From NCBI RefSeq assembly GCF_000720255.1, contig NZ_JOJE01000045.1, positions 1 to 63,223 on the forward strand: 63,223 nt of DNA, given 5' to 3'. Made by a program: the position numbers and the translations under genes. This document shows positions 18,315 through 26,829 of the stretch, in pieces. Numbering within the stretch: position 1 is the first letter of the stretch; each line of letters opens with the position of its first letter. The notes under the pieces were generated by a model that saw nothing but the letters and a program-made list of their open reading frames with translations, had not been told where the DNA came from and ran no database searches. Origin of the DNA: Streptomyces griseus subsp. griseus. Lineage in GTDB: Bacteria; Actinomycetota; Actinomycetes; Streptomycetales; Streptomycetaceae.

Positions 18315-19289
18315 ATGACCACGGTCCCGCCCCCGTTCGACCCCGAACTCGCCGCAGCGCTGGAACTGATCAAGGACGTGATCTCGCCGAGCCTGACCCC
18401 GGAGGACATCGAGGACGCCCGCCGGGGTCCGGGCATCGAGCTGCTGGCCGATCTGGACCTGGCAGTGGACGGGTTCTTCGAGGTGGAGGACCGTGAGGTG
18501 CCCGGGCCCGAGGGCGCGCCCGCCATCTCGCTGCTGATCTGTCGCCCCGCGGCCCCGGCCCCCTCCGGTCCGCGCCCCGTCATCTACCACGTCCACGGCG
18601 GCGGCATGATCCTCGGCAACAACCGGGTCGGCGTGGACGGGCCGCTGGCCTGGGCGAAGGAGCTGGACGCGGTGGTGGTGTCCGTGGAGTACCGGCTCGC
18701 CCCCGAGCATCCGCACCCGGCGCCGGTCGAGGACGTCTACGCCGGTCTGCTGTGGACGGCGGAGAACGCCAAGGAGCTCGGCGCCGACCCCGAGCGGATC
18801 GTGATCGCCGGTGCCAGCGCGGGCGGCGGCCTGACCGCGGCGCTCGCCCTGCTCCTCCGGGACCGCCAGGGGCCGCGGCCGATCGGCCAGCTCCTGATGT
18901 GCCCGATGCTGGACGACCGCAACGACACGCCGTCCTCCCACCAGATGGCGGGCCTGGGCATCTGGGACCGTACGTCCAACGAGACCGGGTGGACGGCGTT
19001 GCTCGGCGAGCTGCGCGGCGGCCCCGACGTCTCCCCGTACGCGGCCCCCGCCCGCGCCGAGGACCTCTCCGGCCTGCCTCCCGCCTTCCTCGACGTCGGC
19101 TCCGCGGAGACCTTCCGCGACGAGGTCGTCGGCTACGCCTCCCGCGTCTGGCAGGCCGGCGGCATCGCCGAGCTGCACGTCTGGCCCGGCGGCTTCCACG
19201 GCTTCGACGGCTTCGCCCCCCAGGCCACCCTCTCCCGCGCGGCCCGCGCGGCCCACCTGGACTGGCTGCGGAGGCTGCTGGCGGAGTGA
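18315..19289 (+). CDS. alpha/beta hydrolase, hormone-sensitive-lipase (HSL) family esterase
   Basis: A 324-residue carboxylesterase with the HSL oxyanion motif HGGG (94-97), nucleophile Ser168 in GASAGG, the acid in FLDVGSAETFRDE (about 263) and the base His in GGFHGFD (about 295). No signal peptide, so cytosolic. HSL esterases hydrolyse short-chain acyl esters. The start ATG at 18315 follows GAGGAG closely. A short hairpin (GGGGCG CGT CGCCCC, 19291-19305) follows the stop. It is upstream of, and co-oriented with, a PucR-like regulator; a functional link is not established. Confidence 0.5.
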   Translation: MTTVPPPFDPELAAALELIKDVISPSLTPEDIEDARRGPGIELLADLDLAVDGFFEVEDREVPGPEGAPAISLLICRPAAPAPSGPRPVIYHVHGGGMILGNNRVGVDGPLAWAKELDAVVVSVEYRLAPEHPHPAPVEDVYAGLLWTAENAKELGADPERIVIAGASAGGGLTAALALLLRDRQGPRPIGQLLMCPMLDDRNDTPSSHQMAGLGIWDRTSNETGWTALLGELRGGPDVSPYAAPARAEDLSGLPPAFLDVGSAETFRDEVVGYASRVWQAGGIAELHVWPGGFHGFDGFAPQATLSRAARAAHLDWLRRLLAE

Positions 19290-19407
19290 GGGGGCGCGTC
19301 GCCCCAGGGGAAGGGTCTGTACCGCGGCCGTGGGCGTGGGCGCCGGGCGGGGGTTCGACCTGCGCTCGGTGCTGTTGCCCTGAGGGGCCGTGGCGCATGA
19401 TGGGCGC

Positions 19408-20553
19408 ATGAAAGAGCTGGCCGGGCGGTTGACCGCGGTGGACCCGGATGCCGGGGCGGCGGTGCGGGTCATCGCCTACTTCGATCGACTGGCCGAGTCG
19501 CGGGCGGGCATGGAGGCGCTGGTGCGGGGCGCCGCCGTGCTCTCCGGGGTGGCGGCGCGGCTCGTCGACGCGGACCGGCTGGTGCGGATCCGGATCGAGG
19601 CGGACGGCACCCGCCGCGACACCGCCCTGCCGCCCGATCCGGTGTGGCCCTCTGCCGCACTGACCCCGGGCGGCGCTCCCGCGCTGTGGCTGGAGCGCAC
19701 CGAGGCCCCGCCCAGCGTGGTGGACGCGGTGATCCTCGAGCGTGCCGCGGGCGCCGTACGGCTCGTGCTGGACCGCACCCGGGGCCGGGCCCCAGTCGAC
19801 GACCCCGCGCTGGTCGAGACGGTCCTCGACGCCACGGCCCCCGAAGCCGCCCGGCTCCACGCGGCCCGCCGCCTCGGGCTGGACCCCGGCACCCGTGCCC
19901 GTGCCCTGGCCCCGCTCGGCGGCCGGCCCCGGGTGGTCTCTGCGGATGTGCGGATCGGGGAGGACGGGCACCGCGGGCAGGACGCGGCGGGCCGGCGGGG
20001 CGAGACGGCCGCCGACCGTCCTCGGGCCCTCTCGCCGCACGACGGGCACCTCAGAGCAGCGGCCGGTTCGGCCGGGGCGGCTCACGCCGGACCCACGCGG
20101 GCCGACGCGGCCGTCACCACCATCGGCCGGCTCGGCGTCGGTCCCGCCGTCCCCCTCGCCCAGTTGCCCGGTTCCTGGGCAGCCGCGCGCACCGCGTTGC
20201 GGTTCACCGCGGCCGACACCGCGCAGGACCCCGGCCCCCGGGTGGTGTACGCCGACGAGCTCGGCGGTCTCGCGCTGCTGGCCGACCTCGTCGCGCCGGG
20301 GGCCGAGCCGCCGCCGGACGTGCGGGCGCTGGACGCGGCCGCCGCGGACGTGCCCTGGCTGCTGGTCACGCTGCACGCCGTCGCGACGACGGGGAGCCTG
20401 CGGGCGGCCGCCGCCGAGGCGAACGTCCACCACTCCACGCTCCAGGACCGTTTGACCCATGCCGAGCACCTGCTGGGCTGGCCGGTCCGCACCCCGCAGG
20501 GCCGTCTCAGGCTTCACCTCGCCTTGGAGATGCGCCGGCTGGCACGGCCGTAG
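19408..20553 (+). CDS. PucR-type helix-turn-helix regulator
   Basis: A 381-residue protein with a GAF-like N-terminal half and the PucR/CdaR-type C-terminal HTH (LHAVATTGSLRAAAAEANVH followed by HSTLQDRLTHAEHLLGW). These regulators act on local catabolic genes. The middle (about 185-235) is Arg/Gly/Ala-rich, low in complexity and poorly conserved in appearance. The start is uncertain: ATG 19408 (MKELAG) or a GTG at 19390 whose GAGGGG is too close. No obvious dyad is seen in front. It is upstream of the P450 gene (123-bp gap) and could regulate it or itself. Confidence 0.5.
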   Translation: MKELAGRLTAVDPDAGAAVRVIAYFDRLAESRAGMEALVRGAAVLSGVAARLVDADRLVRIRIEADGTRRDTALPPDPVWPSAALTPGGAPALWLERTEAPPSVVDAVILERAAGAVRLVLDRTRGRAPVDDPALVETVLDATAPEAARLHAARRLGLDPGTRARALAPLGGRPRVVSADVRIGEDGHRGQDAAGRRGETAADRPRALSPHDGHLRAAAGSAGAAHAGPTRADAAVTTIGRLGVGPAVPLAQLPGSWAAARTALRFTAADTAQDPGPRVVYADELGGLALLADLVAPGAEPPPDVRALDAAAADVPWLLVTLHAVATTGSLRAAAAEANVHHSTLQDRLTHAEHLLGWPVRTPQGRLRLHLALEMRRLARP

Positions 20554-20675
20554 GCCATGGGCGGCTGTCCGTGTGATCCGCCCCACATCGACCACGTGTC
20601 AGCTTTCTGGCGGTGAGTTGTCAGGGTCTTCGGCTTCCATGGCCCCGGCCCCTTCCCCCCACCCCGAGGAGTGCC

Positions 20676-21920
20676 GTGTCCGACACGCTGACGCCCGCCG
20701 CGCACGAGGAGACGGACGACGCGGTACCGGAGTTCCCCATGCCGCGAGCGGCCGACTGTCCGTTCGCGCCACCTCCCGAGATGATGCGGCTGCACTCCGA
20801 GCACCCGGTGTCCAGGGTCCGGCTCTGGGACGGCAGCACACCCTGGCTGGTGACCCGCTACGCGGACCAGAGGGCCCTGTACGGCGACCACCGCCTCAGC
20901 GTCGACCCCCGGCTGCCTGGATTCCCGCACGCGAGCGCCGCCTTCCAGGATGCCTTCGCCAAGAACCCGCCGTCCTTCCTCAACATGGACGATCCCGAGC
21001 ACGCCCGCGTCCGCCGAATGGTCACCGCCCCGTTCACCATCAAGCGCGTCGAGGCCATGCGGCCGACGGTCCAGCGGATGACCGACGACTTCATCGACAC
21101 CATGCTGGCCGGGCCGCGCCCCGTCGACCTGGTGGAGGCCCTCGCGCTGCCCCTGCCGTCGCTGGTGATCTGCGAACTGCTCGGCGTCCCGTACGACGAC
21201 CATGAGTTCTTCCAGAGCAGGAGCAAGGTGGGCGTCCGCCGGGACGCGACGCCGGCGGAGTCCCGGGCCGCCACCGGCGAGCTGCTGACGTACCTCGACG
21301 AGCAGCTCCAGGCCAAACTCGCCCACCCGGCCGACGACATGCTCTCCGACCTCGCCGGCCGGACACGGGCCGGCGAGCTCACGCGCCACGAGGCCGCCAT
21401 GCTGGGCCTGCTGCTGCTCGGCTCCGGGCACGAGACCACCGCCAACATGATCGCCCTCGGCGTCCTGGCGTTCCTGGAGCACCCCGACCAGCTGGCCGTC
21501 GTCCGTGACACCGACGATCCGCAGGTCGTCGCCGGCGCGGTGGAGGAGATGCTGCGCTATCTGACGGTCGTCCACAACGGCCAGCGCCGGGTCGCCCTGG
21601 CGGACGTCGAGGCGGGCGGGCAGGTCATCCACGCCGGAGACGGCGTCATCATCCCCGGCGCCACCGGCAACTGGGAGGCCGGCCACTTCCCCGAGCCGGA
21701 CCGGCTCGGCGTCGGCCGCGACGCCCGCCGGCACATGGCCTTCGGCTTCCGCGTCCACCAGTGCCTCGGCCAGCCCCTGGCCCGGCTGGAGCTCCAGATC
21801 GTCTACGGCACCCTCTTCCGCCGCGTCCCCACCCTGCGCCGCGCCGCCGACCTGAACCGGATCCCGTTCAAGAACGACGGGGTCGTCTACGGGGTCTACG
21901 AACTGCCGGTGACCTGGTAG
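20676..21920 (+). CDS. cytochrome P450, CYP105-like, with altered heme loop
   Basis: A 414-residue soluble bacterial P450. Visible features are CPFAPPPEMM near the N terminus, the I-helix GSGHETTAN (about 249-257), ExxR at 291-294 (EEMLRY) and the heme-thiolate loop FGFRVHQCLGQ with Cys363. The C terminus ELPVTW matches CYP105 enzymes such as SU-1 as I remember them. In the loop consensus FGxGxHxCxG the second Gly is replaced by Arg359, which is unusual because that Gly normally packs against the heme. It may lower activity or be an adaptation. The GTG at 20676 follows GAGGAG. No ferredoxin gene is adjacent, so electrons must come from elsewhere. Confidence 0.5.
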   Translation: MSDTLTPAAHEETDDAVPEFPMPRAADCPFAPPPEMMRLHSEHPVSRVRLWDGSTPWLVTRYADQRALYGDHRLSVDPRLPGFPHASAAFQDAFAKNPPSFLNMDDPEHARVRRMVTAPFTIKRVEAMRPTVQRMTDDFIDTMLAGPRPVDLVEALALPLPSLVICELLGVPYDDHEFFQSRSKVGVRRDATPAESRAATGELLTYLDEQLQAKLAHPADDMLSDLAGRTRAGELTRHEAAMLGLLLLGSGHETTANMIALGVLAFLEHPDQLAVVRDTDDPQVVAGAVEEMLRYLTVVHNGQRRVALADVEAGGQVIHAGDGVIIPGATGNWEAGHFPEPDRLGVGRDARRHMAFGFRVHQCLGQPLARLELQIVYGTLFRRVPTLRRAADLNRIPFKNDGVVYGVYELPVTW

Positions 21921-21966
21921 GGAGGCTGGGCGTGCACCACCAGCGACCGCTGCGGCGTGCACCACG

Positions 21967-22188
21967 TCATTCGCCGGCGGCTTCCTCGACCTCCCAGCGC
22001 AGCAGGTCGCCCGGCTGGCACTCGAGCACCTCGCAGAGCGCGGCGAGCGTCGCGAAGCGCACCGCCTTGGCGCGGCCGTTCTTGAGCACCGCCAGGTTGG
22101 CGGGAGTGATGCCCACCCGGTCCGCGAGCTCGCCCACGGACATCTTCCGCCGGGCCAGCATCACGTCGATGTCGACGGCGATCGGCAT
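21967..22188 (-). CDS. XRE-type (YozG-like) helix-turn-helix regulator
   Basis: A 73-residue Cro/C1-type HTH protein consisting almost only of the DNA-binding domain (MSVGELADRVGITPANLAVLKNGRAKAVRFATLAAL, given in separate parts: SVGELADRVG, ITPANLAVLK, RFATLAALCEVL). Such small regulators are commonly coupled to DUF2975 membrane proteins. The start ATG overlaps the stop of the DUF2975 gene by one base (TGATG), so the two are translationally coupled. It probably binds the dyads at 22692-22732 in the shared promoter. Confidence 0.5.
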   Translation of the reverse strand: MPIAVDIDVMLARRKMSVGELADRVGITPANLAVLKNGRAKAVRFATLAALCEVLECQPGDLLRWEVEEAAGE

Positions 22189-22679
22189 CAGATCACCTCG
22201 TCCAACTCGGCCTGCATCTGCGTGGCTTCGACGTCGCGGGCGACGGCCTGGGCAAGCAGCATCCGCAGTACGAGCACGATGAGCGCGACGCCCAGGATGG
22301 CCACGCCGACCCCGCCCATGATCACGGTGACGCCCGGGTCGTCCCGCTGGCCCGGCGCGTTGACGGCCGTGACCGCGAACCACACGAGGGCAGCCGCCAC
22401 GATCGCGCCGATCACGCCGTCCACGTACCGGAAGGCGGCGTCGGAGAACACGGTTCCGCGCCGCACCATCGTCACCAGTCGCCATACGCAGACCACGGCG
22501 ACCTGGACCGACACCATGCCCAGAATCGTGATCACGCGCAGCGCGGTCAGTGGGAGCGACCCGTCCTCCGGGTCGCTCCCACTGACCAACACCCACACCA
22601 TCATGGCCTGCACGAACACGGTGCCGACGAGCACCCCCACGAGCACCGCACGCAGCGCACGCACTGTCAGCTTTCCCAT
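22188..22679 (-). CDS. DUF2975 membrane protein
   Basis: A 163-residue protein with four hydrophobic segments (about 10-32, 50-70, 85-105 and 120-145), the DUF2975 arrangement. Function unknown; in other bacteria this family is paired with a small HTH regulator, as here. The ATG at 22679 (MGKLTV) is preceded by GGGGAAGGTGGGG. First gene of a two-gene operon whose AT-rich promoter carries two inverted repeats. Confidence 0.5.
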   Translation of the reverse strand: MGKLTVRALRAVLVGVLVGTVFVQAMMVWVLVSGSDPEDGSLPLTALRVITILGMVSVQVAVVCVWRLVTMVRRGTVFSDAAFRYVDGVIGAIVAAALVWFAVTAVNAPGQRDDPGVTVIMGGVGVAILGVALIVLVLRMLLAQAVARDVEATQMQAELDEVI

Positions 22680-22691
22680 GGCCCCACCTTC

Positions 22692-22732
22692 CCCATCGTT
22701 CTGCGATGGGAATCTATCGAATCTCGATAGAT
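22692..22732 (-). promoter_or_regulatory. two dyads in the DUF2975/HTH promoter
   Basis: CCCATCG (22692-22698) and CGATGGG (22704-22710) form a 7-bp inverted repeat with a 5-bp spacer. ATCTATCGA (22712-22720) and TCGATAGAT (22724-22732) form a perfect 9-bp inverted repeat with a 3-bp spacer. The second site sits in unusually AT-rich DNA, so autoregulation by the encoded HTH protein is likely. Confidence 0.5.
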
Positions 22733-22745
22733 AAAGCAACCGCCG

Positions 22746-24077
22746 TCAGAATTCGAGCAGGTCCCCTGTTCGCACCGGGAGGCCCGTCTCGAAGGAGTGG
22801 TTCGCGGCCAGGCCGGTGACCAGGGAGCGGGCGCCGTCGGTCGCGTCGGCCGCGCGGTGCAGGGGGTCCGGGGCGCGGGTGCCGAAGAGGTCCTGGAGCA
22901 TGCGTACGTCACCGCCGCCGTGCCCGCCCTCGCCGGTCGCGACCTCGATCTCGCGCGGCTTCTCCCAGAAGCGGCGCAGCAGCAGTTCGGTACGTCCGGC
23001 CGTGTCGTCCGCCTCGGCGCCGTGCAGGACGGGGTCGGAGCCGTTCGTCGGCATCCTGGGGCGGGTCCAGGTCGACTCCTCCACGAGCAGCTCCAGGCGG
23101 CCTGCGCTGCCGTTGAAGGCGATCCGGTAGCCCTCCCAGGGGGAGTAGGCGGTCAGGTGATACGTAAGGGTGGCCCCGGTGGCGTACCGGACCAGGACCG
23201 CCATGTCGTCCTCGATCGTCACCCCGGGGGCGAACACGTTCTGGTCGCGGTGGTAGCCGTCATGTGCCTCTGCGTTCAGGTACAGCGCGCTGAGCAGGGG
23301 TGAGTCGGCCAGGTGCACGGCGAAGGGGTCGGAACCGGCGGCCGGGGAGCCGTGCGCTCGGTGGTAGTCACGGGCGAGGCCTCGGCGCCGGCCGGCCTCG
23401 TCGCCGTAGAAGAACAGGCCGCCCTGGGCGTACACGCTCTCGGGTCGTGTGCCGAGCCACCAGTTGACCAGGTCGAAGTGGTGGGTGGCCTTGTGGACCA
23501 TGAGCCCACCGGAGTTGACCTTGTCGCGGTGCCAGCGGCGGAAGTAGTCGGCGCCGTGGCGCAGGTCGAGCAGCCACTCGAAGTGCACCGATCCGACCTC
23601 GCCGATCTCTCCGGACGCGACGAGTTCCCGTACGGCCGAATGCACGGGGTTGTAGCGGTAGTTGAAGGCGACCCGCACGTCCCGTCCCGTGCGCCGCTGA
23701 GCATCCAGGATGCGGCGGGCCTTGTCGGCGTCCGTGGTCATGGGTTTCTCGGTGACGACGTCGCAGCCCGCCTCGAGGGCCCGGACGATGTAGTGGTCGT
23801 GGGTGCGGTCCACGCTGCACACCACGACCAGGTCGATCCGCTCGCGGCGCAGCATTTCGTCGAAGTCCTCTGCGAGGTACGTCGGTACGGGCGTCCGGCC
23901 CGGGTGGTGCTCCGCGAGCCAGGTGTTGTGGACCGCCATCCGGTGTGGGTTGACATCGCAGAAGCCGGCCAGTTCGAACCGGTCCGCGTAGGGTCCGGCC
24001 AGTGCCTGGGTGAACAGCCGGGCGCGGGCGCCCAGACCGACCACGGCGGCTCGGGGTCGTGCGGTGTCGGACGACAT
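22746..24077 (-). CDS. Gfo/Idh/MocA-family oxidoreductase
   Basis: A 443-residue NAD(P)-dependent sugar or inositol dehydrogenase-like enzyme. The Rossmann motif is AAVVGLGARARLF (about 9-21), the family lysine motif is EKPMTTD (Lys in TEKP), and the C-terminal domain carries YNPVHSAVRELVASGEIGEV and GGLMVHKATHHFDLVNWW. It oxidises or epimerises a sugar hydroxyl; substrate unknown. The ATG at 24077 (MSSDTARP) follows CGGAGA. It is the only intact member of what looks like a carbohydrate-use operon: upstream are a broken DUF624 gene and scraps of sugar-ABC permeases, so its substrate supply may now be lost or come from elsewhere. Confidence 0.5.
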   Translation of the reverse strand: MSSDTARPRAAVVGLGARARLFTQALAGPYADRFELAGFCDVNPHRMAVHNTWLAEHHPGRTPVPTYLAEDFDEMLRRERIDLVVVCSVDRTHDHYIVRALEAGCDVVTEKPMTTDADKARRILDAQRRTGRDVRVAFNYRYNPVHSAVRELVASGEIGEVGSVHFEWLLDLRHGADYFRRWHRDKVNSGGLMVHKATHHFDLVNWWLGTRPESVYAQGGLFFYGDEAGRRRGLARDYHRAHGSPAAGSDPFAVHLADSPLLSALYLNAEAHDGYHRDQNVFAPGVTIEDDMAVLVRYATGATLTYHLTAYSPWEGYRIAFNGSAGRLELLVEESTWTRPRMPTNGSDPVLHGAEADDTAGRTELLLRRFWEKPREIEVATGEGGHGGGDVRMLQDLFGTRAPDPLHRAADATDGARSLVTGLAANHSFETGLPVRTGDLLEF

Positions 24078-24099
24078 GCAGATCTCCGTTCGGGGATGG

Positions 24100-24697
24100 A
24101 TTCTCATGGATGTCATGGCTGTCATGGCTGTCATGGCTGGGGCGGCTCAGCGCGTCACGGGCCCGCCAGGTGTCCGCGGCCGTGGCGGCGAGGGCCAGCG
24201 GGCCGAGGGCGATGAGCAGCAGGACCGGAGCCATGGTCAGCAGCACGGCGGCGGTTCCGCTCGCCGCGGCGAGCGGGGCGAGTGCGATCGGTCGCTGCGG
24301 CACGGTCCGGAACACGGAGGCCAGGGTCGTACGCCACCGCATGTCCTCCCGCCACGCGGCCGCGCACCGCAGCCCCAGTGCCGCGAGCACCGCCGCGGCC
24401 GTGGCGAAGGCGGGTCCCGTGCCGGAGCCCCGGGCGTCCCGGGCCAGCGCGTCCAGCCACAGCAGCGCCGGTACGACAGTGGGGCGGTCCACACGGCGGG
24501 ACCTGAGCGCAACACCGAGCGCAACGGTTCAGGAAGTGAGTGACCGTCACCTCTTGTCCCTCGGTGGCCTGTTCGCGCAACAGGACGCAGCCCGCGAGCA
24601 GCGCGGGAAAGGCGGTGACCACCGGCAGCGAGGCGAACAGCAGCAGGACGCCGAGCAGTAGAGAGTCCGCGAAACGGGCGAACCACGTACGGGTCAT
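24100..24697 (-). pseudogene. DUF624 (YesL-like) membrane protein, frameshifted
   Basis: The first frame begins MTRTWFARFADSLLLGVLLL (ATG 24697) and runs through PALLAGCVLLREQ to THFLN. The sequence then continues as SGPAVWTAP in a second frame and as TVVPALLWLDALARDARGSG in a third, ending with a hydrophobic block near TMAPVLLLIALGPLAL. Two frame changes around 24480-24530 are needed. The third frame then reads on across the oxidoreductase gene without its own stop. DUF624 proteins accompany oligosaccharide ABC transporters and rhamnogalacturonan genes in other bacteria. The last part contains three perfect 9-bp repeats (24111-24137). Confidence 0.5.
24111..24137. repeat. three tandem 9-bp repeats
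   Basis: TGTCATGGC occurs three times without interruption just upstream of the oxidoreductase start. It lies in the dying 3' end of the DUF624 frame and is probably slippage. Confidence 0.5.
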
Positions 24698-24711
24698 GGT
24701 GGCGCGCCCTC

Positions 24712-25016
24712 TCAGCCCTTGGGTCCGGTCGTCTGCACACCCTCCACCAGCAGCCGCTGGAAGGCCAGGAAGAACAGCAGCACGGGTACCAGGGTGAGGA
24801 CGGACATGGCGAACATGGGGCCGAACATGGCACTGCCGTCCATGTCGACGAACATTCGCAGCGAGGTGCCGAACAGCCGCCACAGGGACAGGCCGCTCAC
24901 GCCGTCGACCGCGTCGGTGTAAACGTCGAGTCCGACGGTCCTCCGGTTCCCCCGCTGATCACGAACGCGGGCGTGAAGGTTTGTAAGGAGTGGATGATCT
25001 CCAGGATCAGATCGAA
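24712..25016 (-). pseudogene. fused scraps of two sugar-ABC transporter permeases
   Basis: One frame (about 24923-25016) reads FFDLILEIIHSLQTFTPAFV and then ISGGTGGPSDST, a MalF/LplB-type permease piece. A different frame directly after it (about 24712-24921) reads SLWRLFGTSLRMFVDMDG and ends in LLFFLAFQRLLVEGVQTTG, the characteristic C terminus of a MalG-type permease. The end of one permease and most of the other have been lost, leaving a short out-of-frame fusion. No solute-binding protein or ATPase gene remains. The MalG stop lies 15 bp before the broken DUF624 start, the normal order in such operons. Confidence 0.5.
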
Positions 25017-25349
25017 GAACAGGACGGGGGGCCGAGTCGGCGGCGCTCGATGGCGCGGGCAAGGTGCGCACGTTCCCACGCGAAGCTTTCGGAGGGCGGC
25101 ACGCTGACCAGGTCGGCCTGTTCCTGGCCTGGTGGTCGGCAGGCGTGGGCGGAGCCCGTTCTCGGCGCGCCGATTCTCCGGTGCCTCGCTCTCACCGCGA
25201 CAGGACCTTGGCGATCGTCCGCGAGGGGCACCAGATCCTTGTTGCTGCGCCATGTCCCGACGACGGCCCGGCCACGCGCCGAGCGGCATCGCCCGGCAGG
25301 CCGATCATCGAGTCGGACCTCCGGACGGTGCCATGGTCGATCGTCACCG
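25017..25349. other. gene-free stretch between transporter scraps and SDR gene
   Basis: About 330 bp with several short open frames on both strands, none with a ribosome site or recognisable motif. It probably represents deletion debris of the transporter operon. I see no terminator, repeat or RNA gene in it. Confidence 0.5.
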
Positions 25350-25976
25350 TCAGTCGGTGATCACGGGGCTGCGGTGGATCCACTCGCTGCCGTGTGCCGC
25401 CTGATACATGAAGGCGGCCACGTCCGCGCGGCTGATGGTCGGGTTGCCCTTCATCGGCAGACTGTCCCCCGCGCTGTAGGCACCCTTGGCGGGGCCGTGG
25501 GTCAGCCGGGTCGGGTAGACCACGGTCCAGTCCAGACCGCTGGAGCGGATCCGCTCGTCGGCGATCTCCTTGTCGGCGTAGATCGACCGCAGCAGGGTGC
25601 GGTAGATCGCCTTCTGGGCGGTGCTCGACTCGTCGAGGGTGTAGCCGACGCCGAACGACGACAGCCAGACCAGCCGGGAGACGCCCACCTCCTTGGCCGC
25701 ACCGATCACAGCCGCCGAGGCACGCGTGAAGAGGCCGTCGGCGCGTATGGAGTTGCCCCTGCCGAGCGCGGAGACGATCGCGTCGTGTCCCACCGCGGCG
25801 GCGGCTATGTCGCGGTGCGACGTGGCGTCTCCGGTGGCCACCGTGACCTGGTCGGTCAGGTCGCCGAGAGCCGCCGGGTTGCGTACGAAGGTGGTGACCG
25901 AGTCACCGGAGCGCAGGGCCAGGTCGACGACATGACGGCCGGTGGGGCCGGTCGCCCCGAGGATGAGCAGTTTCAT
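25350..25976 (-). CDS. NAD(P)H-binding SDR-type oxidoreductase (NmrA-like)
   Basis: A 208-residue atypical short-chain dehydrogenase-like protein with the nucleotide loop GATGPTG (7-13) and VRNPAALGDL after beta-2. It has no canonical YxxxK catalytic pair, as in flavin reductase/NmrA-type proteins (BLVRB, YesF/YwnB-like). It probably senses or reduces with NAD(P)H. The ATG at 25976 is clear. The promoter carries two 14-bp motif copies also found, at identical spacing, in front of the TetR gene at 26207, so the two genes are almost certainly co-regulated. Confidence 0.5.
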   Translation of the reverse strand: MKLLILGATGPTGRHVVDLALRSGDSVTTFVRNPAALGDLTDQVTVATGDATSHRDIAAAAVGHDAIVSALGRGNSIRADGLFTRASAAVIGAAKEVGVSRLVWLSSFGVGYTLDESSTAQKAIYRTLLRSIYADKEIADERIRSSGLDWTVVYPTRLTHGPAKGAYSAGDSLPMKGNPTISRADVAAFMYQAAHGSEWIHRSPVITD

Positions 25977-26069
25977 GGCAAGGGAGTCTTCCGTGAGCGT
26001 CTAGGGCAGGAGTGGGCGTACGCCTGTCGCACCGGCGGCCGCCCTTGTCGTGGCAGCGGCAGAGCCGAA

Positions 26070-26112
26070 CGGATAGCCGTCCGATACCGGGAACGTAGCG
26101 GACAGCTATCCG
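26070..26112 (-). promoter_or_regulatory. operator pair upstream of the SDR gene
   Basis: CGGATAGCCGTCCG (26070-26083) and CGGACAGCTATCCG (26099-26112), with starts 29 bp apart, are variants of the palindrome CGGACAGCTGTCCG. The same pair recurs at 26830-26872. Likely TetR sites controlling the SDR gene. Confidence 0.5.
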
Positions 26113-26206
26113 GTTAGCAAGGTTGTATCCCGAGAGGGCCGAGCACGAAGACCGGAAAGTCAGGCCACTCAGGCCGACGTGGTTCGCGCCGTCGACAAGG
26201 CCGCCC

Positions 26207-26788
26207 TCAGCGCCGCCCCGGGGCCCCCGCACGCAGGCCGTCCATGACGATGTCCAGCAGCCGGGTGGCCTGGGCGCGCCAGTCGCCACTGATGTCGATC
26301 TGCCAGATGCCGGCGATGGCGCGGAGGAAGTCGTCAGCGGTCACCTCCGGGCGGATGGTGCCGGCTTCGTGATTGGCGTTGAGCAGGAACTCGATCGATC
26401 CGAACACCAGCGAGTATCCGGACGACTCCGGCCCTCCCGTCGCACCGGCCGCCTGGCGCAGCGCGTCAGCCAGTCCGGTCTTGGCCATGATGAAGCGGGC
26501 GAGGCGGTCCATCCATGCACGAAGGGCCTGGTCCGGTTCCATGTTCCTCAGCAACTCGGCTGCGCTGTCGGTGAGTTGCTGCACCTCGTGGCGGTACGCC
26601 TCCAGAACGAGTGCCTCACGGTTGGGGAAGTTGCGATAGAGGGTGCCCTGCCCGACGCCCGCCTTCTTGGCGATCGCACTCAGCGGGACGTCCGCCGAGC
26701 GCGACAGTTCGACCAGCGCCACCTCCAGGATGCGCTCCCGGTTGCGCTGCGCGTCCGACCGCTGAGGCCCGCCAGTCCTCGACTCCAC
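26207..26788 (-). CDS. TetR-family regulator
   Basis: A 193-residue repressor with a TetR HTH at about 15-60 (RNRERILEVALVELSRS, then VPLSAIAKKAGVGQGTLYRNF) and a SbtR-like or similar C-terminal domain (GIWQIDISGDW). The start is a GTG at 26788. It lies directly upstream of the SDR gene on the same strand with a 230-bp gap. Both promoters carry the same double 14-bp motif, so autoregulation plus control of the SDR gene is expected. Ligand unknown. Confidence 0.5.
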   Translation of the reverse strand: MESRTGGPQRSDAQRNRERILEVALVELSRSADVPLSAIAKKAGVGQGTLYRNFPNREALVLEAYRHEVQQLTDSAAELLRNMEPDQALRAWMDRLARFIMAKTGLADALRQAAGATGGPESSGYSLVFGSIEFLLNANHEAGTIRPEVTADDFLRAIAGIWQIDISGDWRAQATRLLDIVMDGLRAGAPGRR

Positions 26789-26829
26789 ACGCCCTCTTCC
26801 CGGGCTTGCATCCGAAGCCCTTGCCTAAC

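Noticed and set aside
24111..24137. Tandem repeats as a CRISPR-like or regulatory array
   Set aside because: Three 9-bp copies without spacers; simple slippage in a dying gene.
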